From Prevotella sp. (GTDB lineage: Bacteria > Bacteroidota > Bacteroidia > Bacteroidales > Bacteroidaceae), in assembly GCA_017623155.1 (NCBI GenBank), contig JAGAPR010000004.1, forward strand, positions 178,887 to 242,886: a DNA stretch of 64,000 bases, given 5' to 3'. The notes under the pieces are model-generated. The model was not told where the DNA came from, did no database searches, and was given only the letters and a program-made list of their open reading frames with translations. The position numbers were made by a program, and so were the translations under genes. The first letter of the stretch is position 1, and every line of letters begins with the position of its first letter. This document shows, piece after piece, positions 9,502 through 18,271 of this stretch.

Positions 9502-9537
9502 GCCCGCGCCGCGGGCGTGCGCCAGCAGGGGCTGGCG
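9502..9537. other. Two small GC-rich hairpins between fimbrial genes
   Basis: GCCCGC (9502-9507) pairs with GCGGGC (9511-9516), and CGCCAGC (9520-9526) pairs with GCTGGCG (9531-9537). They fill the 76-bp gap between the minor fimbrillin-like gene and the tip-protein gene. Neither is followed by a T-run on the minus strand, so transcript processing or partial pausing is more likely than termination. Confidence 0.4.
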
Positions 9538-9539
9538 GG

Positions 9540-10784
9540 TCAGTCGAAGGCTGGCAGGTCTATTGCTTTATGCTCTATCCACGGGCACACCACATAGTTG
9601 ATGTTTATCAGGTTGGCCGATGCGCTCTTTATCTCGAAGCGGTAGATGTGGTTGCGCAGCAGCTTCGTTGTCATGTCTGCCGGGATGTCGAGCCGGAATG
9701 TCACCGTCTCCTCGCCGTCTCCGTCCTCACCTGCGGGCCTGTTCCTGACAGTCACCACCATGTATGGGCGTTCTGTCCTGCCGTCGGTGAGGTCCTGCTC
9801 GGTCACGTAGGCGGCCATGACGTCGCGGTCGGTGTATGCTATCGGGGGTATCTCGTCGTTTGTCCGGTCGGTGTCGAGCGTGTGGAAGAAGCCTAAGCGG
9901 CCGTCTGTCGGGACGATGCCGGCGGGCAGCGACGGCGCGGTCACTCTGCTGTTGTTTGTCCAAAGGGCGTTGCCTCCAGTCGAGCGGGCGTCGGGTATCA
10001 GCTTGCCCTTGCCCATGTATGGGCCGAAGGTCACGCTCTCGAGCTTCGGGTATGAGCTGTAGCCTATCTTGTCCATGGCGTCCACGACCTCTATCTTCGC
10101 CATCGAGCGCATCATCCATATCGCGTCGTCGTCTGTCGGGGCGAGGTCCACCGGGTTATCCTTTGTCGAGCGCTTTGCGTCGGCCTCGCTGACGGTGTAG
10201 CTGTGCATGCCGAACATGGGCACTCCGCCGGTTGCCGGCTTGCCGTCTGCTCCGTCCTCGTCAAACGGCTGCCATCCGCTTTTCACGTCAAAGAGGTTCC
10301 TCATGTCTGCCATCAGGCTGCTGATGGTCGTCACTCCCTCTGCCAGCAGGGGGTAGTGCCAGCCGTTCTGCTCCCAGTTGGCGAGCACGGCGATGTGGAA
10401 GTCGAGCAGCGTGATGTCGAGGGTGTCTGTTATCAGGTATCTGTTTACGCCGTTACCGTCAGGCGTTGCGGGTGTTATCTCTTTGAATCTTCTTACCAGC
10501 CAGCCGTCTTTATGGAACAGGAGCACGCGGTAGTCGCCGTTTGCCACGTCTATGGCGTTCTCCTTTTCCGTGCCGGTGCGGTCGTATTCATTCACCGCGC
10601 GCGTGCCGGTGGTTTTCCCTGTCATGATGGATATGCTCACGGCCATGCTTCCGACCGGCTGTTCCGGCGCGGCGAACTCATCGGAAGAGTCGCATGCCGG
10701 CATGCCTGTCAGCAGTAATACGCATGTCACTGCTTTCACCATGCGTATGGTCCGGAGTGTCGTTATGTCGTTCATACTCATCAT
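9540..10784 (-). CDS. Fimbrillin-like lipoprotein (minor subunit, Mfa3/Mfa4 type)
   Basis: This 414-aa protein has an N-terminal signal with lipobox-like LLTGMPAC (Cys31), then the acidic linker DSSDEFAAPE and a strand-rich body opening SMAVSISIMTGKTTGTRAV, the usual start of FimA/Mfa1-superfamily domains, where a conserved Arg marks the gingipain-type cleavage region. It ends with NHIYRFEIKSASANLININY and VVCPW, the C-terminal 'NH.Y...' strand typical of fimbrillins. It lies between the anchor gene and the tip gene, the place of Mfa3/Mfa4-like accessory subunits. Alternative ATGs lie at codons 2 and 4. Confidence 0.72.
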   Translation of the reverse strand: MMSMNDITTLRTIRMVKAVTCVLLLTGMPACDSSDEFAAPEQPVGSMAVSISIMTGKTTGTRAVNEYDRTGTEKENAIDVANGDYRVLLFHKDGWLVRRFKEITPATPDGNGVNRYLITDTLDITLLDFHIAVLANWEQNGWHYPLLAEGVTTISSLMADMRNLFDVKSGWQPFDEDGADGKPATGGVPMFGMHSYTVSEADAKRSTKDNPVDLAPTDDDAIWMMRSMAKIEVVDAMDKIGYSSYPKLESVTFGPYMGKGKLIPDARSTGGNALWTNNSRVTAPSLPAGIVPTDGRLGFFHTLDTDRTNDEIPPIAYTDRDVMAAYVTEQDLTDGRTERPYMVVTVRNRPAGEDGDGEETVTFRLDIPADMTTKLLRNHIYRFEIKSASANLININYVVCPWIEHKAIDLPAFD

Positions 10785-10870
10785 ATATCTCTATTATCCT
10801 TTCCTGCTATCCTTGTTTGTTTGATATGTCTTAGTTTCAGGTGGTTGTCTTTTGTTGTGTTCTTGCCGGG

Positions 10871-11923
10871 TCATTTCCCTGTGAGGTCCTCGTCTTGGGG
10901 CGGCACCACGTGCCACGAGTTGATGTAGATGCCTGCTCCCATGTACCAGTCGTTGCTGTCGTCGAGGAAGAATGTCATCGCGTACTCGTCCTGATAGTCG
11001 AGATATTCCTGATTCGTCAGCGGCTTGGAGTACATTCCTTTCACCATCAGGGCATACTGGGCGAGCGGTATCTTGATTATCTCCTTGCCCTCTCTTGTCT
11101 TGTCTCTCACAGTCAGTATGGGGTCGTTGCCGGCCATTATCCTGCCCATGGTCAGTTCGGCGAACACTCCCTGCACTTCCGTCTGCGCGTCGCCGCCGGC
11201 CTCTTCGCCTATCACGGCTTTCGTGTCTCTTGTGGTGTGTGCCCTGTATGTCAGCCGTTCGTCGTCGAGCAGACTGTTGTCGTATGCCATCAGGCCGTCG
11301 GCGTATGTTATCGTGAAGTCGAAATCGTCTTTCGAGATGCTCTTTCCGTTGAGGTGCTGCAGCATCACGCGTATGGAATTGGTGTTCTTCGTGAGCGGGA
11401 TTTCACGCTCCACGATGCCGAACGTGTCGGGAAGTTCGATGCGCTCGCTTCTTCCGTGATACAGCCTCTGCAGGTCGTCGCTGACGACGGGAGTGCCGTT
11501 CTCGTAGCGGCGGGGCAGCTTGCAGCTGAGGTCTGCGGGCGATTGCGGCGCGTTGCCGCCTCCGACGACGGCCTCCAGCCCCTCGTTGTCTCCGTGACAC
11601 CATGCTATCATCTCATACGTGCCCGGCTTCAGGTCTGCCGTCATGGCATAGCCTTTCGCTGCCAGGGCCTCGCCCGATTCCGTCTTGCTCCATACCAGCG
11701 TGCCGTTCCCGTCGAAAGCGTACAGCGATACGGCGTTCACCTCGGATGCAAAGGCATCGGCGAACTTCAAGTTTCTGTTGTAGACAAACTTTATCCGGTA
11801 GCTGACGGAGCAGTCACCCTCGCCGTCGTATATGAGCGTGTCGCACGAGGCGAGCACCGGCAGGACGGCCGCTATGGCCGCGGCGCGGGCAAAGAGAGTG
11901 CGTATGCTGTATGATTTCATCAC
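10871..11923 (-). CDS. Fimbrial anchor/regulator lipoprotein (FimB/Mfa2 family)
   Basis: This 350-aa protein has signal peptide and lipobox VLASC (Cys27). The mature start CDTLIYDGEGDCSVSYRIKF is characteristic of the FimB/Mfa2 family, as is the later KFADAFASEVNAVSLYAFD and the GTYEMIAWCHG motif. Members sit in the outer membrane, cap the base of the fimbria and limit its length. The gene follows the major fimbrillin after a GC-rich hairpin. Family assignment is confident from these motifs. Confidence 0.88.
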   Translation of the reverse strand: MMKSYSIRTLFARAAAIAAVLPVLASCDTLIYDGEGDCSVSYRIKFVYNRNLKFADAFASEVNAVSLYAFDGNGTLVWSKTESGEALAAKGYAMTADLKPGTYEMIAWCHGDNEGLEAVVGGGNAPQSPADLSCKLPRRYENGTPVVSDDLQRLYHGRSERIELPDTFGIVEREIPLTKNTNSIRVMLQHLNGKSISKDDFDFTITYADGLMAYDNSLLDDERLTYRAHTTRDTKAVIGEEAGGDAQTEVQGVFAELTMGRIMAGNDPILTVRDKTREGKEIIKIPLAQYALMVKGMYSKPLTNQEYLDYQDEYAMTFFLDDSNDWYMGAGIYINSWHVVPPQDEDLTGK

Positions 11924-11948
11924 GTTTGATTGTTTGCTGGTGGGTTGA

Positions 11949-11982
11949 AACGCGCGCAGGGGTGTCTCGGCCTGCGCGCGTT
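11949..11982 (-). other. GC-rich hairpin downstream of the major fimbrillin gene
   Basis: A perfect 12-bp inverted repeat (11949-11960 with 11971-11982, AACGCGCGCAGG) has a 10-nt loop and lies between the fimbrillin stop (12007) and the anchor start (11923). On the minus strand it is followed by only TTT, so it is a weak terminator or an RNA-stability/processing stem. Either would let the major subunit be made in excess over the anchor. Confidence 0.65.
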
Positions 11983-12006
11983 ATATTATTAATGTGTACA
12001 ATATCG

Positions 12007-13881
12007 TTACTGTATGGGCTTGTCAAGGTCTACGTCTTGCTCGGCCACCACGTTCCATGAAAGTATGTTCAGCGTGGTTGTGACATTGTAGCCGACGTTT
12101 TCCGTAGGCAGCACAATCTTATGCTCAGGGTCGTTTATGCCGACGCCGATACCCTCGATCTTATTGATGTTGATGGTATACGAGTGGTTGCGCAGCACTC
12201 CGTAGTAGCCGGTGTTGAACGTTTTTGTTATTTCCCCGTCTGCTCCAGCTACATCTGTCGTTGTCCCGTTCAGGTGTTTAATGAGCACTGCATAGTACGA
12301 TTGGCCATTGTAGAACTTCTCGGCGCGTCCCACCTGCTGGTAAATGCTGATGTTGGCGTTTTTCCTCTTGCCCGTATCGTAGTTCTGGTATGTGCCGGTG
12401 TTGTCAAGATACACGAGAGAATAGCCGTCGTCGAGAGTTATCGCTCCGCTCTTTACCTGCAGGGTGATGTATGACTCTCCCACTTTCAGGTTTCCTCTTA
12501 TATCCTTCGACGGGTGTACGAGCTCGAACACTTTGGCGTAGTCGGCCGTGCTGAGGGATTCCGGAGCACCGGTTCCCTTTTTCTTCTTGATGACATTCTG
12601 GCCCGTTGCCAACTTAGCCATTATCTCGGCGTCGCCAATGTAGATTTCACTGCCTTGGCCGTAGATATAGAATGTGGCAGGAAATTCACCGTTCTTAAGG
12701 TAATTATCCCCGTTGGCTGTGGCCGCATCATTGCTTTCAAATACGCGATAGTAGCCGGCGATGATGGCTGATGTGATGGCCGAGTTCTTATATTCCGCGT
12801 TTGATATGGTGGACGGAACGGTGTTCTCCATGCAGTAAAGCACGTTCTCTATTTTATCTGTTGTAGTTGCATCGTCTGTAAAGGCTGCGCCTTTACCGGA
12901 TTTTGCTGTTATGTCATTGTATGAAACATAGTCCAAAGCGGCTGTCATTTCATCAAGATCGTCCGATACTCTCGGGTATTTCGTCGCGTCAGGAGTGTAC
13001 GAAACGGAGCGTCCCCAGTAGCATCTCTTGTTCGTGTCGTCGTTCCAGTCATTCCAGTCTGTCAAGTTGTTATCTATCTCGGAATATGAATTGCTTGAGA
13101 AATTCTTTACGAGATAGGTCTCTTTTTCCAGCGCGTTCAGTCCCCATGCCACAGGCACAAAGCGCAGAAAGTACTTCTTGCCTGTCGTTGTCCCAGACTC
13201 CAGCGCCTTGGTTATCGGGGCTGTGGTATGGTCGTTTACGGTCACTTTTGCGGCAAGGCGTTCGAGATGTACGGTTATGCCGGCTGATTTTGTGGCGTCG
13301 TCAGCTTTCGGCTTGAAGTCGTCGATGGTCACCGGAACTTCCATTTTCTTTGTTCCGCCTTCGAAGTAGACCGAGTTGTTCATCGTGAAATACCCATTGG
13401 CGTCTTTGTAGTCTGAGCGTTTGGAACTGCTGATGACGCTGAGGTTGTCTCCGCTCTGACTCTTGCTGATGTAGTTTGCGAACACCATCATCTTCGAAGG
13501 CACGGTAGAGCCTGCCGCAAGGTTTACCGGTATTACGAGCGACCGCGTGTCGCTGATGTTGCCGTCTTCTCCGTTGTGTGTCCAGTCGTTTTTACCCGAG
13601 TTGTTCCAGTTGATGTCGTTGGCTCCGATTTCCTGTGTGGCGATGGGGCTTCCGTTGACATTGTAGAACACGAAGAACAGCGAGTTTATCTTTCTTTCGA
13701 ACTCTTCGCCGTTGTCGAAAGCGGCTCTTGTGAGTGCTCCTCCCTGTGCGATGTTCACTCTCAGGTAGTTTGTCGTCTCCTTATCCAATATCTTTTCACC
13801 GTCGGTGAAGTCTTCATTGGATGAGCATCCTGTGAGGATGGCTCCGGCCATGAGGCTTAATAAAAAGTGCTTCTTTTTCAT
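12007..13881 (-). CDS. Major fimbrillin, Mfa1-like
   Basis: The ATG at 13881 gives 624 aa starting MKKKHFLLSLMAGAILTGC (Cys19 lipobox); the longer reading frame upstream would overlap the previous gene and adds an Arg-rich sequence unlike a signal. The mature part has YLRVNIAQGGALTRAAFDNG with a conserved Arg in the donor-strand cleavage region, then KINSLFFVFYNVNG. The C-terminus has NHSYTININKIEGIG followed by NILSWNVVAEQDVDL, the Mfa1-type C-terminal strand. Subunits polymerise by donor-strand exchange after Arg-specific cleavage. The gene is third in the operon and probably the most highly expressed. Confidence 0.87.
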   Translation of the reverse strand: MKKKHFLLSLMAGAILTGCSSNEDFTDGEKILDKETTNYLRVNIAQGGALTRAAFDNGEEFERKINSLFFVFYNVNGSPIATQEIGANDINWNNSGKNDWTHNGEDGNISDTRSLVIPVNLAAGSTVPSKMMVFANYISKSQSGDNLSVISSSKRSDYKDANGYFTMNNSVYFEGGTKKMEVPVTIDDFKPKADDATKSAGITVHLERLAAKVTVNDHTTAPITKALESGTTTGKKYFLRFVPVAWGLNALEKETYLVKNFSSNSYSEIDNNLTDWNDWNDDTNKRCYWGRSVSYTPDATKYPRVSDDLDEMTAALDYVSYNDITAKSGKGAAFTDDATTTDKIENVLYCMENTVPSTISNAEYKNSAITSAIIAGYYRVFESNDAATANGDNYLKNGEFPATFYIYGQGSEIYIGDAEIMAKLATGQNVIKKKKGTGAPESLSTADYAKVFELVHPSKDIRGNLKVGESYITLQVKSGAITLDDGYSLVYLDNTGTYQNYDTGKRKNANISIYQQVGRAEKFYNGQSYYAVLIKHLNGTTTDVAGADGEITKTFNTGYYGVLRNHSYTININKIEGIGVGINDPEHKIVLPTENVGYNVTTTLNILSWNVVAEQDVDLDKPIQ

Positions 13882-13904
13882 ATTGCTTCGTTTTTTATTG
13901 GTTA

Positions 13905-15341
13905 TTAATTGTTTTCTTCCATCAGCCTGATTGCTTCTGCCGCCTCGGCCACGCCTTGCCTGTGTGCCTCTTCGAGCAGGCTGCGAGCCTCGTTGTCGTT
14001 GTCGGTGAGCAGCGCGTGCACGCCACGTGCGTAGACAGCTTCCGGCGAGTCTCCCGCTTTGGCGAGACATTCGCCCGCTCTCTTTATGTCGCGCCTGCTC
14101 ATTGCCGTGTATGCGGCATTGAGGTTTGCCGTGGCGTCGTCCGGATACATGCGCACGGCGGTCTCGAATATCTCGTTGAACCCGTCGCTTCCCGGTTCAA
14201 GTGTCTGTGCTGCGATGTAGAACTCTTCGAGGCTGAGCTTTGCGGGCTGCGATTTTATGAGCCGCTTGATTTCTTCCACGTCGCTGAACCGCCTTACGGT
14301 GTATTCTATCCGGTAGTCGGAGTGGCGCAGTGCGGGGTAGCAGTGGTCAAGCAGGAAGCGGTAGTCGGCGGCGTGCGCGTCCCTTATCCGCTTCTCCTTC
14401 GCGTCGGGCTGCATGTCGCTGTCAATGATTCTGAGTATCTCCGCCTTGCCCGCGAGGTTGGTGTTCTCCACATACCGGCGCAGCCCCTGCCAGTCTTCCG
14501 GCTCGTGCGATGTGGCTATCAGTCCGGGCTTGAAGCTGTACAGCCGGCAGACGTAGTCTTTCAGTGCCTGCGTGCGCCTGCGTGCCAGCCTGTCGTTGTT
14601 GGCGTATGAGCCTTCCGGCGAGGCGAATCCCCTGATGCTCAGTGCGGTGATGGTGAGGTCGCGGTCGGCTCGTACCGAGTCTATTGTTGCCGTTATCTTA
14701 GCCAGTTCGGCGGTGTTGTTTCTGTATTCGGGCAGGATGTCGGTCCTGTTCACCTTGAAGTCTATGAATGCCGAGCCGCTCAGTTCTCTTGTCTTGACGG
14801 CTTCCGTCTTTGGCTTTATGAATGCGAAGGGCGGCAGTTCCTCCCAGTAGTCGGGGTGTACGGGGAATCTCCGTATGGCCGTCTGTGTGTTTTCGGCCAG
14901 CAGCGTGTGGCAGCAGCCGTAGTCGCGCTGCACTATCTCGAGCCTCGAGCCGTTCATCCACCGTTCGAAGGTCACTATCTTGCTGTATTTCAGCGTGTCG
15001 GGGGCCTCGGTAGCGCGGTATGTCAGTTCGTCTGGTCCCGACAGCATGCTCCGGCCTTCGCGCACGTAGAAGTAGTATCTCCGGCTGCCGTATATACCCA
15101 CGGAGGGCAGGGCGAGCGAGTCTGTGCCCTTTATTATAATAGGTGTGATGAGTGTGGCGCGGTTGTTTGATACATTGATTTTGCCCGGTTTCACGCTCAT
15201 TTTCACGGTCAGCAGTTTGTCGTTGCGTTCCATCACGACATCCGATACCGCCGTTTCGGCCTGTCTGTCGGCTGTTTGTGCCGTTGCGCCGAGTGTCATC
15301 ACTGTCGCTATTGCCGTGTAGAAAAGTTTTATTCTTGTCAT
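13905..15341 (-). CDS. DUF3868/OmpA-like fimbrial-operon protein with C-terminal repeats
   Basis: This 478-aa secreted protein starts MTRIKLFYTAIATVMTLGA with a signal peptide. Residues ~35-155 (VVMERNDKLLTVKMSVKPG onward) match the DUF3868 type of N-terminal beta domain. Residues ~195-285 read FIDFKVNRTDILPEYRNN ... LSIRGFASPEGSYANND, an OmpA-like peptidoglycan-associated domain. The C-terminal third (residues ~380-478, AYTAMSRRDIKRAGECLAKA) looks like TPR helices. It is the usual partner of DUF3575 proteins at the head of Bacteroidales fimbrial operons, presumably an envelope scaffold for assembly. It starts 14 bp downstream of that gene. Confidence 0.8.
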   Translation of the reverse strand: MTRIKLFYTAIATVMTLGATAQTADRQAETAVSDVVMERNDKLLTVKMSVKPGKINVSNNRATLITPIIIKGTDSLALPSVGIYGSRRYYFYVREGRSMLSGPDELTYRATEAPDTLKYSKIVTFERWMNGSRLEIVQRDYGCCHTLLAENTQTAIRRFPVHPDYWEELPPFAFIKPKTEAVKTRELSGSAFIDFKVNRTDILPEYRNNTAELAKITATIDSVRADRDLTITALSIRGFASPEGSYANNDRLARRRTQALKDYVCRLYSFKPGLIATSHEPEDWQGLRRYVENTNLAGKAEILRIIDSDMQPDAKEKRIRDAHAADYRFLLDHCYPALRHSDYRIEYTVRRFSDVEEIKRLIKSQPAKLSLEEFYIAAQTLEPGSDGFNEIFETAVRMYPDDATANLNAAYTAMSRRDIKRAGECLAKAGDSPEAVYARGVHALLTDNDNEARSLLEEAHRQGVAEAAEAIRLMEENN

Positions 15342-15355
15342 GATAGTGTCTTCGT

Positions 15356-15940
15356 TTAGAATATATATACTAAGTTTACGGCCGCTTTCGTGGGGGCGAT
15401 GAAATTCTTGTTGCGGTCTTTCTCCTCTTTTTTACCGCATCCGGCACATTCAAATCGGTCGTAGCGGGTGTATATCCACCCGATGCCGAGTTCGCCTTCC
15501 AAATTCCAGTGTCTTCCGATTGCCCATGCATAACCGTAGGCTATGCCTGCTCCGGCAAACCAGCCTTGATAGCGGCTGTCGGAGAGTGGTGACAGGTCGG
15601 TGCCGAAAATGGAAATGCTGTTGTTCAAGTGTCCGAAGTTATACTGTCCGCCGATGGCGTGCGCAGCAAAGAAGTGTCCCGAAAATCGGTCGCAGAGCCA
15701 ATAACGTGCTTCCGGTTGCAGAAACCAATGCTTCCATTTTCTGCCGTGCGACATGTTCCATGCGTTGATGTTTCCGGATAGCTCGGCAGTCCATTTCGTC
15801 GACAGCCCAATCTCGGCACCGATATTTATCGATGCTGTGGCGTCGTAGAGCAGATTGCTTTTCACTGCGACAGTTTGGCTGTTAGCCCCGGCTGCATACA
15901 GTAGTATTGTAAGAATAGTTGTCAACAAATGTTGTTTCAT
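15356..15940 (-). CDS. DUF3575 outer-membrane barrel protein, first gene of fimbrial operon
   Basis: This 194-aa protein has the signal MKQHLLTTILTILLYAAGA, then VAVKSNLLYDATASINIGAE and WTAELSGNINAW, the hallmark start of DUF3575 proteins. Alternating hydrophobic strands and a terminal aromatic residue (VNLVYIF) indicate a small outer-membrane beta-barrel. A CAGCGK pair of cysteines lies near residue 168. The gene opens the fimbrial operon, about 70 bp downstream of a TATTTTTG promoter box. Confidence 0.82.
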   Translation of the reverse strand: MKQHLLTTILTILLYAAGANSQTVAVKSNLLYDATASINIGAEIGLSTKWTAELSGNINAWNMSHGRKWKHWFLQPEARYWLCDRFSGHFFAAHAIGGQYNFGHLNNSISIFGTDLSPLSDSRYQGWFAGAGIAYGYAWAIGRHWNLEGELGIGWIYTRYDRFECAGCGKKEEKDRNKNFIAPTKAAVNLVYIF

Positions 15941-16016
15941 CGGCGTCTATTTATTTTATATCGTTTTAACGAGTACTTTTTTGTGTATCGGGATGTGTGT
16001 TATCCGAGTTTTGATG

Positions 16017-16024
16017 CAAAAATA
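16017..16024 (-). promoter_or_regulatory. Putative -7 promoter box (TATTTTTG) of the fimbrial operon
   Basis: The minus strand reads TATTTTTG, matching TAnnTTTG, 77 bp upstream of the DUF3575 ATG. The region upstream (16061-16108) carries unusual G-runs on the plus strand (GGGGGGG twice), which are not explained by the promoter itself. Confidence 0.5.
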
Positions 16025-16286
16025 ATATAAAGAATATAAAATCAGGTATATATTAAGGAAACTTAATAGGGGGGGTAATTTTAACTATACTTAACTTTCG
16101 GGGGGGGTAAATTTGTGTTTTTGATACATTTAATATGCAATAAAAGTTAATTGCGGATATTATTAAAGCATTCTTTTTCAAATGGAAAAATAGAACTGTT
16201 TTAAGGTGAAAAGGAAAAAATGGTAAAGGGATAAAAAAGAGGAGAAAAGTAAAAATAAAGTCATATTTTAACACTTTATTTTTCTT

Positions 16287-16625
16287 CAAAGTAGGTTTTG
16301 TTAACTTAAAATATTTAACTCAAAGGGTGATTGTTTAATATTTATAAACAATTTAAATCCGTTTTCTTTCCATTTTTGGCATTTTTGCGTTCCAATAAGG
16401 CCGTAATTGCACTGCATTTACGGCCTAACGGGAGTGCAATAAGGCCGTAATTGGAATGCAATTACGGCCTTATTGGAAAACAAGACGGTTCTCGAAGCTT
16501 TGAAAAACGACGTAAATTCACGTAAGTTTCTGATATTCTGATATTTATGTAAGATGTCTCGTAATTCGCTTATTTGCGAGCTCGAGAAAATAATTTTGAA
16601 ATTTTCAAAATATGGTGTAAATATA
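16287..16625 (+). repeat. Dispersed intergenic repeat, copy B (core 16394-16474)
   Basis: This copy has the same block order as copy A: AAGTAGGTTTTGTTAACTT, TTTAATATTTATAAAC, the 81-bp core, then GTAATTCGCTTATTTGCGAG. Outer 18-bp arms are 16394-16411 and 16457-16474. The tail AAAATAATTTTGAAATTTT is shared with copy C rather than A and D, so two subtypes exist. In this copy the inner arm differs by one base (AATAAGG instead of AATTAGG), which puts a stop codon in the only shared reading frame. It lies between the fimbrial promoter and the reductase gene terminator. Confidence 0.85.
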
Positions 16626-16659
16626 ATTCAAAAATTTAACAATGAATAAAAATCATTAA

Positions 16660-16735
16660 ACAAAAAAATGCGGTTGGAGATGTATTGATGGGCGAAAGGG
16701 TAAATTGCCCGTCAAAAACATCTCCAGCCACATTT
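16660..16735 (-). terminator. Intrinsic terminator of the Tat/reductase operon
   Basis: An 18-bp stem with two G-U type mismatches (16666-16683 with 16718-16735) encloses a second stem around TTGATGGGC and GCCCGTCA. On the minus strand the stem is followed by seven Ts (complement of 16662-16668). It lies just after the stop of the aldo/keto reductase gene. Confidence 0.8.
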
Positions 16736-16761
16736 CTTTATGGAATATTTCCTGTTTTTTT

Positions 16762-18204
16762 CTATGCTTTGTCGGTATCGCCGTTGCCGACCACCATTCC
16801 GGATTTGCCGCGTTTCAGCCTTTCCACGTAGTCGGATATCTTGTGTAGTTCGTGCGGTATCTTGATGTTTTGCGGGCAGTGAGATACGCATTGTCCGCAA
16901 CCGATGCAGTGGTCGGCCTGTCTGAGGCGCGGCACGCTACGGTCGAGCCCGATGAGATACTCGCGGCGCAGACGGTTGTAGTCGGCATCTTTGGCATTGC
17001 GCGGCAGCGTTCCTTCGTTTTTGCACTTGTTGTAGTGGGTGAATATAGCCGGGATATTGATGCCGTAAGGGCATGGCATGCAGTATTTGCAGTCGTTGCA
17101 TGGTATGGTTTCGAGCCCTACAATCTTGCCGGCGATGTCGTGCAGGAATGTCTTTTCCTCGTCGCTTACGGGGTTTAGCGGGCAGTAGGTCAGCAGATTG
17201 TCTTTCAGATGCTCCATATATGTCATGCCGCTGAGTACCGTGAGCACTCCCTCGGGGCTGCCGGCATATCGGAAAGCCCACGAGGCCACGCTCTTTTCCG
17301 GAGCACGTCTCTTCATCTCTGCTGCCAGATATTGTGGCACATCGGCCAACCGCCCACCGAGAAGCGGCTCCATGATTACCGCCGGAATGTCCCGTTTGCG
17401 CAGTTCTTCATACAGATACGATGCGTCGGTGTTGCGTGGGTTTATCTCGTCGGCATAGTCCCAGTCGAGATAGTTCAGTTCTATCTGTACGAAATCCCAC
17501 CGGTATTTGTCGTGGAGGGAGAGCAGAAAGTCGTACACTTCCACGTCTCCGTGATATGAGAAGCCGAGATTGCGGATGTGTCCGGCGCTGCGTTGCTCCA
17601 CGAGATAATCCAACATGCCGTTGTCTATGTACCGTCCGTGCAGTGCCTCCATTCCTCCCATGCCGATGCCGTGCAGCAGATAGTAGTCGATATAGTCGGT
17701 TTGAAGTTCTTTAAGTGAGTTCCGGAACATTTCAATCGATGCCTCTCTCGACCACGTGTCCGGGCTGAAATTAGACAGTTTGGTGGCAATAAAGTAACTT
17801 TTGCGCGGATGTCGTTTCAGGGCTGTGCCCGTAGAGCGTTCCGACAAGCCTTTGCAGTAGGCCGGTGATGTGTCGAAGTAGTTTACACCGTGCTCTATTG
17901 CATAGTCTACGAGGCGGTTTACAGTCTCTTGGTCTATGTCCGACTCGGCTTCGCGCGCCGTCTTTACGTCTACGGTGGGCAGGCGCATCATGCCATAGCC
18001 CAGTATCGACACCTTGTCGCCGGTGGAGCTGTTTGTTCGGTATGTCATTTTTCCTACCGGCGGTTCCACATTCCGGTGGTAGTCGTCATTGATACTGTCT
18101 TTTTTCTTGTCGGTGCTGCATCCTGTCAGTGCGGTTGCCGTGGTAATGCCTCCCGCTCCGAGTATTTTGAGAAACCGGCGACGGCTTATGTTGTTATCAC
18201 TCAT
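16762..18204 (-). CDS. Aldo/keto reductase with Tat signal and C-terminal 4Fe-4S domain
   Basis: This 480-aa protein starts with a twin-arginine motif SRRRFLK (residues 7-13) and a lipobox-like ALTGC (Cys29), so it is predicted to be exported folded and possibly lipidated. Residues ~60-340 form an aldo/keto reductase barrel: YFDTSPAYCKG (catalytic Asp and Tyr region), FIATKLSN (Lys) and YLLHGIG (His). The C-terminal part has CNDCKYCMPCPYGINIP and CIGCGQCVSHCPQ, a ferredoxin-like pair of cluster motifs seen in the ferredoxin-linked AKR group. It is the last gene after tatA, tatC and an iron-sulfur membrane protein, which fits a Tat-exported redox enzyme. Substrate unknown. Confidence 0.85.
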   Translation of the reverse strand: MSDNNISRRRFLKILGAGGITTATALTGCSTDKKKDSINDDYHRNVEPPVGKMTYRTNSSTGDKVSILGYGMMRLPTVDVKTAREAESDIDQETVNRLVDYAIEHGVNYFDTSPAYCKGLSERSTGTALKRHPRKSYFIATKLSNFSPDTWSREASIEMFRNSLKELQTDYIDYYLLHGIGMGGMEALHGRYIDNGMLDYLVEQRSAGHIRNLGFSYHGDVEVYDFLLSLHDKYRWDFVQIELNYLDWDYADEINPRNTDASYLYEELRKRDIPAVIMEPLLGGRLADVPQYLAAEMKRRAPEKSVASWAFRYAGSPEGVLTVLSGMTYMEHLKDNLLTYCPLNPVSDEEKTFLHDIAGKIVGLETIPCNDCKYCMPCPYGINIPAIFTHYNKCKNEGTLPRNAKDADYNRLRREYLIGLDRSVPRLRQADHCIGCGQCVSHCPQNIKIPHELHKISDYVERLKRGKSGMVVGNGDTDKA

Positions 18205-18271
18205 GATATTTAATCTTTTGATTGTTATTTTTCTGTTGTTAAAAAAAACTGTGGTTTCGTGTATAGTTGTG

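Noticed and set aside
10841-11914. 357-aa plus-strand frame opposite the fimbrial anchor gene
   Set aside because: Antisense shadow of a well-supported FimB/Mfa2 gene; no domain.
13882-14070. 63-residue upstream extension of the major fimbrillin
   Set aside because: Arg-rich sequence that overlaps the upstream gene; the internal Met begins a standard lipoprotein signal.
16053-16289. 78-aa frame on the minus strand in the gap upstream of the fimbrial operon
   Set aside because: Phe/Leu/Lys-rich translation of AT-rich DNA crossing the G-runs, with no domain or context; it covers the putative promoter upstream region.
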